From contig JASHUU010000088.1 of the NCBI GenBank assembly GCA_030039795.1, positions 1 through 64,000 on the forward strand: DNA of 64,000 bases, written 5' to 3'. The notes beneath the pieces are model-generated. The model was not told where the DNA came from. It did not search any database and worked only from the letters and a program-made list of their open reading frames with translations. This document shows positions 29,273-39,587 of this stretch, one piece after another. The stretch's first letter is position 1. Each line of letters begins with the position of its first letter. This stretch comes from Nitrososphaerales archaeon. GTDB taxonomy: Archaea > Thermoproteota > Nitrososphaeria > Nitrososphaerales > Gagatemarchaeaceae. The translations under genes were made by a program, and so were the position numbers.

Positions 29273-30232
29273 TTGGGACATCGCAAGCATTCCGCGCCGC
29301 GTAGAGGTAGTCTTGCGTACAGCCCCAGAGGACGCGCCAAGAGTCTTCTTCCAAGGATAAGGACGTGGCCGAAGGTCCAGTCTGACAAGCCCACGGTACT
29401 TGGCTTTCCAGGGTTCAAGGCCGGGACCACCCACGCCATCACGATAGACGACAGGGCCAAGACGCCCAACTTCGGCAAGCCGCTGTTCAACGTCTCGAGC
29501 GTGCTCTCGGTCCCGGAGGTGGAGATAGTCGGCATGAGGCTCTACGCGCACGAGAACGGCAGGGACTTCGCGCTCGTGGACGTGAAGGCAGGCTCAGAAG
29601 CCGCGGCTGACAAACTGCCTCTCGGAAGGACGTCTAGGGTCGTCGCCCTCGTGTCGTCCGTTCCCAGGGAGGCCGGGCTCTCCCAGAAGAAGCCCATAGT
29701 GATGGAGGTGGGCGTCGGCGGAGGGGACCTGAAGGGACAGGTGGAGTACGTGATCGGACTGCTGGGGAAGAAGGTGAAGTTTGGGGACGTCTTCAAGCCG
29801 GGGATGTACGTCGACGTCCTGGGGATCACGAAGGGCAAGGGATACGAAGGCCCGGTGACGAGGTTCGGGGTCAAGAGGAAGCAGCACAAGTCGAGGAAGA
29901 GCGTGAGGGCCGTCGGAGTCATAGGCCCCTGGCACCCTGCGGCCGTGATGTACACGATAGCGCGCGCAGGGCAGATGGGGTTTCACGAGAGGACTGAGAC
30001 AGGGAAGAGGATACTGGTCACGGGCAATGCCAGCGACAAGCCGATCACGCCGCTCGGCGGCTTCACCCACTTCGGAGAGGTGGGCGGAGACTACGCGGTC
30101 GTGAGGGGCTCGGTCCCAGGCCCTGCCCGAAGGTTCGTGCTGGTGAGGTTCAGGGCCCGCGGGGTCTCGAAGAGCCAGGCGCCGCCACAGATGGTAGAGA
30201 TCAGCTCGGCGTTGAGGAGTGGCTCCAAGTGA
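29273..30232 (+). CDS. rpl3: ribosomal protein uL3
   Basis: MGHRKHSAPRRGSLAYSPRGRA; VTRFGVKRKQHKSRKSVRAVGVIGPWHPA; GQMGFHERTETGKRIL. Confidence 0.97.
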   Translation: MGHRKHSAPRRGSLAYSPRGRAKSLLPRIRTWPKVQSDKPTVLGFPGFKAGTTHAITIDDRAKTPNFGKPLFNVSSVLSVPEVEIVGMRLYAHENGRDFALVDVKAGSEAAADKLPLGRTSRVVALVSSVPREAGLSQKKPIVMEVGVGGGDLKGQVEYVIGLLGKKVKFGDVFKPGMYVDVLGITKGKGYEGPVTRFGVKRKQHKSRKSVRAVGVIGPWHPAAVMYTIARAGQMGFHERTETGKRILVTGNASDKPITPLGGFTHFGEVGGDYAVVRGSVPGPARRFVLVRFRARGVSKSQAPPQMVEISSALRSGSK

Positions 30233-31020
30233 AGGCAGAGGTACACGGCCTGGACGGGGAGCCGGCCGGGAAGGTGGACGTGCCCGATGTCTTCGAGACG
30301 GAGCTAAGACCGGACCTGGTGAGGAGGGTCTTCTGGCTCGTAGGTTCTCACGGATTCCAGCCCAAGGGCAGGGACCCCATGGCAGGGGAGAGGACGACGG
30401 CGGAGACGCACAGCCCCCCGACCGGGACAGGCAGGTCCAGAATACCGAGGGTGAAGGGAGACGGCTATTCCAGGTCAGGCATGGGTGGCGGGGTCGCGAG
30501 CGTCGTCAAGGGAAGGCTCCCGCATCCTCCGAGGTCGGAGAAGGTCATCCACTTCAAGGTCAACAGGAAGGAGAGGCGCCTGGCCACGCGCTCGGCGATA
30601 GCGTACACGGCGAGCCTGGACGCGGTGAAGGCGAGGGGGCACAGGGTCGAGAAGATCGAGCTCCCGTTCGTCGTGGCCGACGACATAGAGACGGTCGAGA
30701 AGACCTCGGAGCTGGCGTCGTTCTTGGGCAAGGTCGAACTCGACACCGAGCTGACCAGAGTGAGGGACGGGACTAAGAGGAACACTGGGAAGAGAAGGCT
30801 GAGGGGCAGGGTGTACAGGACGCCCGTAGGCCCGCTCATAGTGGTGACCAACGACAGGGGCGTAGGAAGGGCGGCTGGAGGGATTCCGGGCGTGGACGTG
30901 CGCAGGGTGGAAGACATCAGCGTGCTGGACCTGGCGCCCGGCGGCGAGCCTGGGAGGCTCACGCTGTGGACAGAGTCCGCCCTGTCGGCCCTGACTCTGG
31001 CGAAGGAGGTTGCCGCCTAG
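30229..31020 (+). CDS. rpl4: ribosomal protein uL4
   Basis: 263 aa: PTGTGRSRIPRVKGDGYSRSGMGGGVASVVKGRLPHPPRSEKVIHFKVNRKERRLATRSAIAYTA. Confidence 0.96.
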   Translation: MKAEVHGLDGEPAGKVDVPDVFETELRPDLVRRVFWLVGSHGFQPKGRDPMAGERTTAETHSPPTGTGRSRIPRVKGDGYSRSGMGGGVASVVKGRLPHPPRSEKVIHFKVNRKERRLATRSAIAYTASLDAVKARGHRVEKIELPFVVADDIETVEKTSELASFLGKVELDTELTRVRDGTKRNTGKRRLRGRVYRTPVGPLIVVTNDRGVGRAAGGIPGVDVRRVEDISVLDLAPGGEPGRLTLWTESALSALTLAKEVAA

Positions 31021-31022
31021 GC

Positions 31023-31289
31023 ATGAGGTTGGAGGACGCGCAGAAGATACTCTACAGGCCTTACGTCACCGAGAGGACGTTCGACCAGATAGAGAAAGAG
31101 AACAAGCTCTGCTTCATCGTCGACGACAAGGTCACGAAGACCCAGATCGCCAGCGCGGTGGAAGCCCTGTACGAGGTCAAGGTAGACGCAGTGAACACGG
31201 CCAGGACAGTGAAAGGAAAGAAGGCGTTCGTTCGGCTCTCGCCCGAGAGCAAGGCCGCGGAGCTCGCCACGAAGCTGGGGCTGGTGTAG
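31023..31289 (+). CDS. rpl23: ribosomal protein uL23
   Basis: 89 aa from ATG 31023: ILYRPYVTERTFDQIEKENKLCFIVDDKVTKTQIASAVEALYEVKVDAVNT. Confidence 0.95.
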   Translation: MRLEDAQKILYRPYVTERTFDQIEKENKLCFIVDDKVTKTQIASAVEALYEVKVDAVNTARTVKGKKAFVRLSPESKAAELATKLGLV

Positions 31290-31292
31290 CGG

Positions 31293-32033
31293 ATGGGCAA
31301 GCGCATTCTCCAGCGGAGGCGGGGAAAGGCAGGAATCCAGTTCAGGAGCCCGAGCAAGGGCAAGATTGCACCGGTCAGGTATCCGCGTCCGGACTCGGCA
31401 GCCCAGGGCGCCGTCGTCACGGCCATCCTGGACGAGAGAGGGAGGAGCGCGCCGCTGGCGCAGCTCAGGTGGGGAGACAACGCCTACACCTACCTGCCCG
31501 CGGTCGCGGGGATGTACGTGGGTGGTCAGGTCACGATGGGCGGCACGAAGTCGGCGGAAGGCAACGTGCTGCCGCTGTCCTCCATACCCGAAGGGACTAG
31601 GGTCTGTAACATCGAGCTGCGGCCGGGAGACGGGGGGAGGCTCGTGAGGGCGTCGGGCGGCTCTGCCGTGCTCTTTTCAAAGGCGGGAGGGAGGGCGATA
31701 GTCAAGCTGCCGTCCGGCAAGAACATCCTGCTGAGCGGCGCCTGCAGGGCGACCGTGGGCGAGGTGGCGGGCGGCGGGAGGAGGGAGAAGCCGTTCCTCA
31801 CGGCCGGCGCAAGGCATCACGCCATGAGGGCATCGGGCAGGGTCTATCCGAGGATGAGGGGCATAGCGATGGCCGTGGTTTACCACCCGTTCGGAGGAGG
31901 CAGGCACCAGCACCCGGGCAAGTCGACCAGCACATCGAGGAACGCGCCGCCCGGGAGGAAGGTAGGATTAATAGCGCCGAGGAAGACAGGACGGAAGAGA
32001 TTGGCCAGGGCCAGCGCGGAGGTCTCGAAGTAG
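31293..32033 (+). CDS. rpl2: ribosomal protein uL2
   Basis: 246 aa: MGKRILQRRRGKAGIQFRSPS; RGIAMAVVYHPFGGGRHQHPGKSTSTSRNAPPGRKVGLIAPRKTGR. Confidence 0.97.
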   Translation: MGKRILQRRRGKAGIQFRSPSKGKIAPVRYPRPDSAAQGAVVTAILDERGRSAPLAQLRWGDNAYTYLPAVAGMYVGGQVTMGGTKSAEGNVLPLSSIPEGTRVCNIELRPGDGGRLVRASGGSAVLFSKAGGRAIVKLPSGKNILLSGACRATVGEVAGGGRREKPFLTAGARHHAMRASGRVYPRMRGIAMAVVYHPFGGGRHQHPGKSTSTSRNAPPGRKVGLIAPRKTGRKRLARASAEVSK

Positions 32034-32429
32034 TTGCCGAAGGAGTTCAGGTACAGAGGAAGGACTCTGGAGGAGCTCAACTCGATGTCCACTGAGGCTC
32101 TGCTCCAGTTGCTACCGTCGAGGGCGAGGCGGTCCCTCAACAGGGGGGTCTCTGAGGAGAAGAGGAAGCTGCTAGAGGACGCCAGGGCGGCCAAGGAAGG
32201 CAAGGCTCAGGGGCAGATCAAGACGCACGCGAGGGACATGGTCATCCTGCCCACGATGGTCGGGCTCAAGATAGAGGTCCACAACGGGAAAGAGTTCGTG
32301 GCGCTCGAAGTGAAGCCCGAGATGATAGGAAGGTATCTCGGCGAGTACGTGATAACCAACAAGAAGGTAGTCCATGGGACGCCCGGCATCGGCGCCAGCC
32401 GCTCGAGCCTCTACGTTCCCCTGAAGTAG
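32034..32429 (+). CDS. rps19: ribosomal protein uS19
   Basis: 131 aa: [15 protein letters not shown]...[47 protein letters not shown] start. Confidence 0.95.
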   Translation: MPKEFRYRGRTLEELNSMSTEALLQLLPSRARRSLNRGVSEEKRKLLEDARAAKEGKAQGQIKTHARDMVILPTMVGLKIEVHNGKEFVALEVKPEMIGRYLGEYVITNKKVVHGTPGIGASRSSLYVPLK

Positions 32430-32447
32430 GATCTGCTCGGTCTTTAG

Positions 32448-34028
32448 CTAGGACACGACAGTCTGAGACTGGTCGCGCAGGAAGTTAAGGAGGTAGTGAG
32501 GGCCCCCGACCCCCCTTCCCGTCGCGCCGCTCGCGTTCCAGCCCGTGAACGACTGGGCCCCGGGCCACGCGCCGGTGGTCGAGCCGCCGCTCCTGTTGGC
32601 ATAGGTGACCCCGAACCGTATCCCGTCGAAGAACTTCTTCATGTCCGACTTGTCCTTGGTGAATATCCCTGCGGTCAGGCCGTACTGGGTGTCGTTTGCC
32701 GCCGTGAGGGCCTCGGCGAGGCTCTTGAAGGTGGCCACCACGACGAACGGGAGGAAGAGCTCGTCCCTGAAGAGCCTGTGGCCGGCGGGCAGGCCCGTCA
32801 CCACGGTGGGGGACACGAAGTATCCCCTGGAGAGACGGCCCTCCTTCAGGACCTTCCCTCCTACGAGAATCTTGCCCCCGGCCTTCTTCGCCTCGGCGAC
32901 CGCCGCCTCGAACTTCTCGACCGCGGCCCCGTTGATGACGGGGCCCATGAAGACCCCCTTCTGGACCGGGTCTCCGACGGCTATGGCCTCGACCCTCGCC
33001 TTGAGCGCGGCTAGGAACCTGTCGCTGGCGCCCTCCTGCACGAAGACCCTGGATGTAGCGCTGCACTTCTGGCCGCCGTACCCGAAGGCGGCCCTGACCG
33101 TCCCTTCGACGGCCTTCTGGATGTCGGCGCTCGCCATGACGATGGTAGGGTTCTTGCTGCCCATCTCCAGGAGGATGGGCTTGGGGTAAGGCTGCTCCCC
33201 GTGGAACCGGGCGTAGAGGCGCATGCCGACGTCCCTCGACCCTGTGAAAGCCAGGCCTGCGACGTCGGGGTTGGAGGCGAACTCGCCCTCGAAGTTTGCC
33301 CCAGGTCCGGTCACGAAGTTCACCGCGCCCCCGGGGACGCCCGCGTCCGCATACGCCTGGTAGAGCATCAGGCCGGTCAGAGGGGCCGAGCTCGTGGGCT
33401 TCAGCACGATGGAATTGCCGGTGACGAGGGCCCCCAGGGCCATCCCGCTGGCCAGCATGAACGGGAAGTTGAAAGGCGAGATCACGGGCCAGACCCCGTA
33501 GGGCTTGCACACCACCGTGGTGTGCTCGCCAGGCCCGCCTTCGCCCATGCGCGTGGAGTACCCGTCCTCCTGGCGCATCAGGCCGGCGTAGTACTTGACT
33601 GCGTCGACGGCCTCCCAGCACTCGGCGAGCGCCTCGAGCCTGTTCTTTCCTACCTCGTATGATATCGCGACGGCTATGTCGAATTTCCTCTCGTCCACCA
33701 GTCTCGCGAACCTCTCCATCGCTGCGACCCTCCTCTGCCACGGCGTCGAGCTCCAGACTTCGAACCCGTCCTTGGCCGAGGCTATCGCGGCCCTCGCGTG
33801 CTCCTCGGTCCCCTTCTGGAACTTGCCCACGACGATGGTCGTGTCGGTCGGGCTGCGGCTCTCGAACTCGCCCGCTTTGGACCAGACCTCCTTCCCTCCG
33901 ATGAACATGGGGTGCCGCTCCCCCATCCTTGGGCCGAAGCGCTTCACGGCGGCCTCGAACTTCGGGTTGAGGCTTTCGTCGGCCGACATGGTGACGTAGG
34001 TGACCTTGGGAGGAGACCTCTTGGCCAT
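32448..34028 (-). CDS. aldehyde dehydrogenase family, 1-pyrroline-5-carboxylate dehydrogenase-like
   Basis: 526 aa: LEMGSKNPTIVMASADI, FGYGGQKCSATSRVFV, FTGSRDVGMRLYARF. Confidence 0.9.
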   Translation of the reverse strand: MAKRSPPKVTYVTMSADESLNPKFEAAVKRFGPRMGERHPMFIGGKEVWSKAGEFESRSPTDTTIVVGKFQKGTEEHARAAIASAKDGFEVWSSTPWQRRVAAMERFARLVDERKFDIAVAISYEVGKNRLEALAECWEAVDAVKYYAGLMRQEDGYSTRMGEGGPGEHTTVVCKPYGVWPVISPFNFPFMLASGMALGALVTGNSIVLKPTSSAPLTGLMLYQAYADAGVPGGAVNFVTGPGANFEGEFASNPDVAGLAFTGSRDVGMRLYARFHGEQPYPKPILLEMGSKNPTIVMASADIQKAVEGTVRAAFGYGGQKCSATSRVFVQEGASDRFLAALKARVEAIAVGDPVQKGVFMGPVINGAAVEKFEAAVAEAKKAGGKILVGGKVLKEGRLSRGYFVSPTVVTGLPAGHRLFRDELFLPFVVVATFKSLAEALTAANDTQYGLTAGIFTKDKSDMKKFFDGIRFGVTYANRSGGSTTGAWPGAQSFTGWNASGATGRGVGGPHYLLNFLRDQSQTVVS

Positions 34029-34054
34029 GAAATCGCGCGCCCCGCGTCGTCTAC

Positions 34055-34705
34055 TTACACGTTTCGAGAATCGGCGTGGACGAGCCTGTGATGGACGAAC
34101 TGCACGCCCGACGAGGCGGAGTAGGCCTTTGCGACCTGCGCCTTGACCTCCTGGAACGGGAGCGGCCTGCCCGCGAGCCTCTCCATCGAAGTCATGGTGC
34201 CCGGGTCGAGGCCGCAGGGCCTGATGAGGTTGAAGTAGGACATGTCGGTGTTGACGTTCAGCGCGAACCCGTGATAGGTCACCCAGTTCGTGACCGCCAC
34301 GCCTATGGAGGCGAGCTTCTTTCCATCGACCCAGACGCCTGGGTGGCCGTCGACCCGCTCGCCCCGTATCCCGAAGGTCGACACCGCGGAGAGCAGCGCC
34401 TCCTCGATTGTCCTTACGTGGCGTCGCACGTCGTGGTCCGCGAGGAGCACTATGGGATAGCCCACAAGTTGGCCCGGGCCGTGGTAGGTCGCGTCACCTC
34501 CTCTCTCGACCTCGAAGACCGGGACGCCTTGGGGCTTGAGGTTGGCGGGGGACGTCTTCTTCCCGAGGGTGATGACGTGCTCGTGCTCCAGAAGAATCAG
34601 CGTGTCGGGAGCCTCGCCCGCGGCCCTCTGCTCTGCCAGCGTTCTCTGAACCTGGAGCGCGGAGCCGTACTCCATCCTGCCCAGGTCGAGCAAGACGCCC
34701 GTCAT
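34055..34705 (-). CDS. lipB: octanoyltransferase (lipoyl(octanoyl) transferase)
   Basis: MTGVLLDLGRMEYGSALQVQRTLAEQRA; LLEHEHVITLGKKTSPANL; ERGGDATYHGPGQLVGYPI; start ATG at 34705. Confidence 0.95.
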   Translation of the reverse strand: MTGVLLDLGRMEYGSALQVQRTLAEQRAAGEAPDTLILLEHEHVITLGKKTSPANLKPQGVPVFEVERGGDATYHGPGQLVGYPIVLLADHDVRRHVRTIEEALLSAVSTFGIRGERVDGHPGVWVDGKKLASIGVAVTNWVTYHGFALNVNTDMSYFNLIRPCGLDPGTMTSMERLAGRPLPFQEVKAQVAKAYSASSGVQFVHHRLVHADSRNV

Positions 34706-36099
34706 GTCTTCAGCTGGTGGATCGGCCGCCCCGCGGCCGACTCCGAAGCCTCCATGATACCCTCCGGGAGTGTGGGGTGGGGATGTATGGTCAGGGCTAT
34801 GTCCTCCACCGTGGCCCCCATCTCTATGGCGAGGGCGACCTCGCTGATCAGGTTCGAGGCCTCGGGGCCGACTATCTGGACCCCGAGCACCAGTCCGTCG
34901 TCGGCCTTCGACACGACCTTCACGAAGCCCTCCGGCTCCCCGGTGGAGAGCGCCCTCCCCAAGGCGGCAAACTGGAACCTGGACTTCTTGACCTGGTATC
35001 CCGCCTCGATGGCCTTCGCCTCCGTCAGCCCCGCGCTGGCCACCTCGGGGTCGCAGAAGACCGCGTCTGGGATCACCTTCCAGTCCGCGGCGGACGGGAG
35101 GCCGGCGATGCACTCGGCGGCGACTATGCCCTCCTTCGAGGCCTTGTGCGCCAGGAGAGGGGGCCCCCTGACGTCGCCGATGGCGTAGACACCGGGGACG
35201 TTCGTCTGCATCCTGTTGTCTGTCTTCACGTATCCCCTCTGGTCGGTCTGGACGCCCAGGGACGCGAGGTTGAGCTTCTCGGTCCTCGGCTTCCGCCCGA
35301 CGCTGACGAGGACCCTGTCGAACGTCAGGGACGCGGGGCCCTCCGGCGTCTCGACGGACACCTTCGCCTCGCCGTCCTCCTTGGACAGAGAGACGACCTT
35401 GGACTTCAGGTATATCTTGGCGCCACGCGACTCGAGCTTCCTCTGGACTACGCGTACGACCTCAGGGTCGCTTCCCGGCATGAGCTGGTCCATGAGCTCG
35501 ACTATGGTCACGCCGCTGCCCAGCTTCTGGAGCATCGAGGCGAACTCGAGGCCGATTGCGCCTCCGCCCACTATCAGGACCCGCTTCGGCGCGCTCGTCA
35601 TCTCTAGCGCCTCCTTCGACCCTACCACGAGGCTTCCGTCCGGCTCGAGCCCCGGCAGACTCGAAGGCCTTGTGCCCGTGGCGATCACTATGTTCTTGGT
35701 CCTCACGTCATCGGCCCCTGTCGCGAGCTCGACGGACACGAGGTCCTTTGCCTTGACCTGCGCTTCCCCCTTCAGGACGGTCACATGGTTCCCCCTCAGC
35801 AGGCCCTCGATGCCCCCGACCAGCTTGGACACGACCTCGGACTTCCACCTCTGCATCTGGGCGAAGTCCACGGTGACCCCGGAGGCGGTCACGCCCCACT
35901 TCTCGGCTTCCCTGATCCTGTCGAGCAGCCTCGACACGGTGATGAGGGACTTCGAGGGTATGCATCCGTAGTTCAGGCACTCTCCTCCCACCTTGTCCGA
36001 CTCCACGAGGACGGTCTTCAGGCCGAGCTGCCCGGCGCGGATCGCGCAGACGTACCCCCCTGGGCCGCCCCCGATCACGGTGACGTCCGCTTCTATCAA
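34702..36099 (-). CDS. lpdA: dihydrolipoyl dehydrogenase (E3)
   Basis: 465 aa: VTVIGGGPGGYVCAIRAGQLGLKTVLVESDKVGGECLNYGCIPSKSLI (redox CxxxxC), IHPHPTLPEGIMEA. Confidence 0.96.
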   Translation of the reverse strand: MIEADVTVIGGGPGGYVCAIRAGQLGLKTVLVESDKVGGECLNYGCIPSKSLITVSRLLDRIREAEKWGVTASGVTVDFAQMQRWKSEVVSKLVGGIEGLLRGNHVTVLKGEAQVKAKDLVSVELATGADDVRTKNIVIATGTRPSSLPGLEPDGSLVVGSKEALEMTSAPKRVLIVGGGAIGLEFASMLQKLGSGVTIVELMDQLMPGSDPEVVRVVQRKLESRGAKIYLKSKVVSLSKEDGEAKVSVETPEGPASLTFDRVLVSVGRKPRTEKLNLASLGVQTDQRGYVKTDNRMQTNVPGVYAIGDVRGPPLLAHKASKEGIVAAECIAGLPSAADWKVIPDAVFCDPEVASAGLTEAKAIEAGYQVKKSRFQFAALGRALSTGEPEGFVKVVSKADDGLVLGVQIVGPEASNLISEVALAIEMGATVEDIALTIHPHPTLPEGIMEASESAAGRPIHQLKT

Positions 36100-36153
36100 G
36101 AGGAAACGGCCGTTGCCTTCCGCGCGGGCTTAAAGACTTGATGGAGTGGACGG

Positions 36154-37374
36154 TCAGAGAACTTCCGTGAGGAGCTTCTTCGTGTCCTGGAGCGTCTCTA
36201 TGACCCTGCTGGTGAACCTGGCTGCGTATGCGCCGTCGATGACCCTGTGGTCGAACGTCAGGGACAGGTAGGTCGTGTCCCTTACCTCCACCTTGTCGTC
36301 GCGGACCACAGGGCGCTTCGTTATCTTGTGGAGGCCCAGGATTGCGACCTCGGGGAGGTTGATTATCGGCGTGGCGAAGAGCCCGCCTATGGCTCCGACG
36401 TTGGTTATGGTGAACGTCGAGCCGCGGACCTCTTCCAGCGAAAGGAGGCCCCGCCTCGCCTTGTCCGCGAGCTTCTCTATCTCCCCGGCGAGCTCGAAGA
36501 TGTCCTTCTTGTCCGCGTCCTTGACCACCGGCACGACTAGTCCCTGCTCCGTGTCGGTAGCGATCCCGATGTTGTAGTACTTCTTGAGCACGATGTTCCC
36601 CGCGGCCTCGTCGAGCGAGGCGTTGACGTACGGGAACTCCTTCAGGGCGGGGACCAGCGCCTTGATGACGAAGGGGAGGTAGGTGAGGTGCACTCCGCGC
36701 TTCTGCGCTATTCCCTTGAAGGTCTCCCTGAGCAGGACCAGCTCGGTCATGTCCGCCTCGTCTACGTGCGTGACCTGCGCGGCCGTCAGGCTGGCCTTCA
36801 GCATCCGGTCCGCGATGGTCCTCCTTATCCCTCGCAGGGGCACCACCTCTTCCCGCGAGCCGTCGGCAGCGGCGGGGGGAGGGGCCTTCTGTACGGAGAC
36901 AGTCGCGGCGACGGGCGAGGCCGAGGCACGCCTGACGTCGTCGTCCGTGACCCTCCCTCCGGGCCCAGAGCCTTTGACCGTGTCGATCTCTACTCCGAGC
37001 TCCCTGGCGAGCCGCCTGGTAGCCGGCGCGGCGGGGGCAGACATATGAGGAGCGGGGGCTGATGGCTGCTGGGCCGGCGGCGCCGCGGGGGGAGGGACGG
37101 CCTGGGGAGACGGGGCGGACGCCGGGGAGGGCCCGCTGCCGTCGTCGATTATCATTATGACCTGGCCGACCTTGGCGGTCTCTCCCTCCTTGACAAGCAC
37201 CTTGGAGACTCTACCCGTGCGCGGGGCCGGGATCTGGACGTTGACCTTGTCCGTCATGACCTCGACGAGCGGCTGGTCCTCCTTCACAGCTTCTCCTTCC
37301 TTCGCCATCCACTTGATTATCTCACCCTCGGCAACTCCTTCACCGATGTCGGGCAGAGCGAAATTGAACACCAT
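36154..37374 (-). CDS. 2-oxoacid dehydrogenase E2 (dihydrolipoamide acyltransferase)
   Basis: 406 aa: lipoyl domain with EVMTDKVNVQIPAPRTG, E3-binding domain (ATRRLARELGVEIDTVKGSGPGGRVT), catalytic TFDHRVIDGA. Confidence 0.95.
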   Translation of the reverse strand: MVFNFALPDIGEGVAEGEIIKWMAKEGEAVKEDQPLVEVMTDKVNVQIPAPRTGRVSKVLVKEGETAKVGQVIMIIDDGSGPSPASAPSPQAVPPPAAPPAQQPSAPAPHMSAPAAPATRRLARELGVEIDTVKGSGPGGRVTDDDVRRASASPVAATVSVQKAPPPAAADGSREEVVPLRGIRRTIADRMLKASLTAAQVTHVDEADMTELVLLRETFKGIAQKRGVHLTYLPFVIKALVPALKEFPYVNASLDEAAGNIVLKKYYNIGIATDTEQGLVVPVVKDADKKDIFELAGEIEKLADKARRGLLSLEEVRGSTFTITNVGAIGGLFATPIINLPEVAILGLHKITKRPVVRDDKVEVRDTTYLSLTFDHRVIDGAYAARFTSRVIETLQDTKKLLTEVL

Positions 37375-37433
37375 TTGGTCTTCCTAGGGTGGCGGCCGCC
37401 TCCGCCAATATTAGCGTTTTTTCAGAGCGTGAG

Positions 37434-39587
37434 TCAGTACCGCGCGAGCTCGGAGGCCGCCTTGACTATCCTGTCCTTGCCCGGGATGTAGGAGTCCTCC
37501 AGCCTCGCGAGCGGGACGATGGTGTCGAAGCCCGTGACGCGCTTGACGGGAGCCTTGAGGTAGTCCAGGGCCTTGTCCGCAATCATGGCTGCGATCTCCG
37601 ACCCTAGGCCCAGCGTCCTTGGCGCTTCGTGAACTATCACCACGCGTCCCGTCTTCATCACCGAAGCCAGCACGGTGGGAAAGTCCAGCGGAGCCACCGT
37701 CCGCAGGTCGATCACCTCGGCCGACACCGAGTGCGCCGCCTGAAGCTCTTCGGCCGCGAGAGAGGTCGGGACCATCATCGCCCCGTAGGATACCAGGGTG
37801 ACGTCCGTCCCTTCGCGGACGACCTTCGCCATCCCGATGGGGATAGAGTACTCCTCCTCGGGGACGTCCATCTTGGGCGAGTCGTAGAGCCTCTTGGGCT
37901 CCATGAATATCACAGGGTCGGGCTCCTTCAGGGCCGCGCAGAGGAGGCCCTTGGCGTCATAGGGGTTTGACGGGATCACGACCTTGAGCCCCGGGGTGTG
38001 CGCGTAGTACGTCTCCGGAGAGTCGGAGTGGTGCTCGGGAGCCCTTATGCCCGCGCCGTATGGGAACCTTATCACTCCGCGGGGCGCGTAACGCCCCCTC
38101 GTCCTGTTCCTCATCCTCGCGACGTGCCCGAATATCTGGTCGAACGCCGGGGGCGTGAACCCTTCGAACTGGAACTCCGCCACAGGGACCATCCCGCCTA
38201 TCGACAGGCCGACGAACATCCCGGCTATGCCGAGCTCGGCAAGCGGCGTGTCGAAGACCCTGTCGGGCCCGAACTCGTCCTGCAGCCCCCTCGTCACCTG
38301 GAAGACGCCTCCGTTCTTCCCTACGTCTTCGCCGAAGAGGACGATGCGCTTGTCGCGGGCCATGCCCTCCCTCAGGGCCATGTTGACCGCGTTCCTGATG
38401 TTGACGCCGGGCTTGCCTCCGGAGGGCGCCGGGTCGGGAGCGGTCTGCCGCGCTTGGGGCGGCGTGACGCCGGAAAACTCGGCCCGCTCCTCGAGGAGGG
38501 CCGGCGTCGGCGAGGCGTACATGTAGTCGAACATCACGGCCGGGTCGGGCGTCTGGAGGGACCTGAGCGCCGCGACCGCTTCTTCCATCCTCTTCTGGGC
38601 AGCCTGGGCGGCCGCGTCGACCTTGCCGTCGTCAAGGATCCCTCGCGAACGGAGATACTTCTCCATCCTCGTGATCGGGCTGCGTTTCTCCCACTCGGCG
38701 ACCTCCTCAGGGGCCTTCAGCTTGTTCGAGACGAGCTCCGCGGTGGTGTGCGGGCCCAGCCTGTAGGTCGAGAACTCGATGAGCGTCGGGCCTCCTCCGC
38801 GCCTGGCCTTGTCCACCGCGTACCGGGTCGCCTCGTACGAGGCGATGACGTCGTTCCCGTCGACTAGGATCCCTTCGAAGCCGTAAGCCACCGCCTTCTG
38901 GGCTATGGTCTTCGACGCCGTCTGCTGTTGCCTCTTCACGGATATCGCCCACTGATTGTTCTCTACACCGAAGACCACGGGGAGGTCGTACACGCCGGCG
39001 AAGTTCAGCGCCTCGTGGAAGTCGCCCTTCGACGTCCCGCCGTCGCCGGTGGTGACCATGGTCACCGACTTCTCACCCTGGAGTCTCCTCGCCATCGCGA
39101 GGCCCACGGCATGAGGGAGCTGAGTGGCGACCGGGACGGCCAGCGGGAGCATGTTGACGCCTTCGGGGATCTGCATTCCCCTCTCGTCCCCTCCCCAGTA
39201 CTGCAGGAGCTTGACGGCCGGCATCCCGAACGCGAGCATGCCCGCGCAGTCCCTGTACATCGGGACGTACCAGTCCCCCTTCCCCAGGGCGCTCACGAAG
39301 CCGACCTGGCAGCCCTCCTGGCCCTTTCCCGGAGCGTAGGTGCCGATCTCCCTCAGGGTGGAGAGGTTGCTAGCCTTCTCGTCGAAGACCCTGCCGAAGA
39401 CGAGGCGCTCGTACATCGCCATGAGGAGCTCGGGCGAGAGCGCAGGCTCTTTCCCTCTCAGCGTCCCGTCTGGGGCGAGCCGCTGGTACAGGACCTCGGC
39501 GGCGTCGGCGAACTTGAAGTCGCCCTCGCTGAAGATCTTCGGGACGGCGTCCACTCCCGAACTCTTCAGGAACTCGGACTCGGTCAA
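37434..39587 (-). CDS. fused 2-oxoacid dehydrogenase E1 alpha-beta
   Basis: 717 aa: alpha half with TPP motif TGDGGTSKGDFHEALNFAGVYDLPVVFGVENNQWA; beta half VNIRNAVNMALREGMARDKRIVLFGEDVGKNGGVFQVTRGL. Confidence 0.94.
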   Translation of the reverse strand: MTESEFLKSSGVDAVPKIFSEGDFKFADAAEVLYQRLAPDGTLRGKEPALSPELLMAMYERLVFGRVFDEKASNLSTLREIGTYAPGKGQEGCQVGFVSALGKGDWYVPMYRDCAGMLAFGMPAVKLLQYWGGDERGMQIPEGVNMLPLAVPVATQLPHAVGLAMARRLQGEKSVTMVTTGDGGTSKGDFHEALNFAGVYDLPVVFGVENNQWAISVKRQQQTASKTIAQKAVAYGFEGILVDGNDVIASYEATRYAVDKARRGGGPTLIEFSTYRLGPHTTAELVSNKLKAPEEVAEWEKRSPITRMEKYLRSRGILDDGKVDAAAQAAQKRMEEAVAALRSLQTPDPAVMFDYMYASPTPALLEERAEFSGVTPPQARQTAPDPAPSGGKPGVNIRNAVNMALREGMARDKRIVLFGEDVGKNGGVFQVTRGLQDEFGPDRVFDTPLAELGIAGMFVGLSIGGMVPVAEFQFEGFTPPAFDQIFGHVARMRNRTRGRYAPRGVIRFPYGAGIRAPEHHSDSPETYYAHTPGLKVVIPSNPYDAKGLLCAALKEPDPVIFMEPKRLYDSPKMDVPEEEYSIPIGMAKVVREGTDVTLVSYGAMMVPTSLAAEELQAAHSVSAEVIDLRTVAPLDFPTVLASVMKTGRVVIVHEAPRTLGLGSEIAAMIADKALDYLKAPVKRVTGFDTIVPLARLEDSYIPGKDRIVKAASELARY

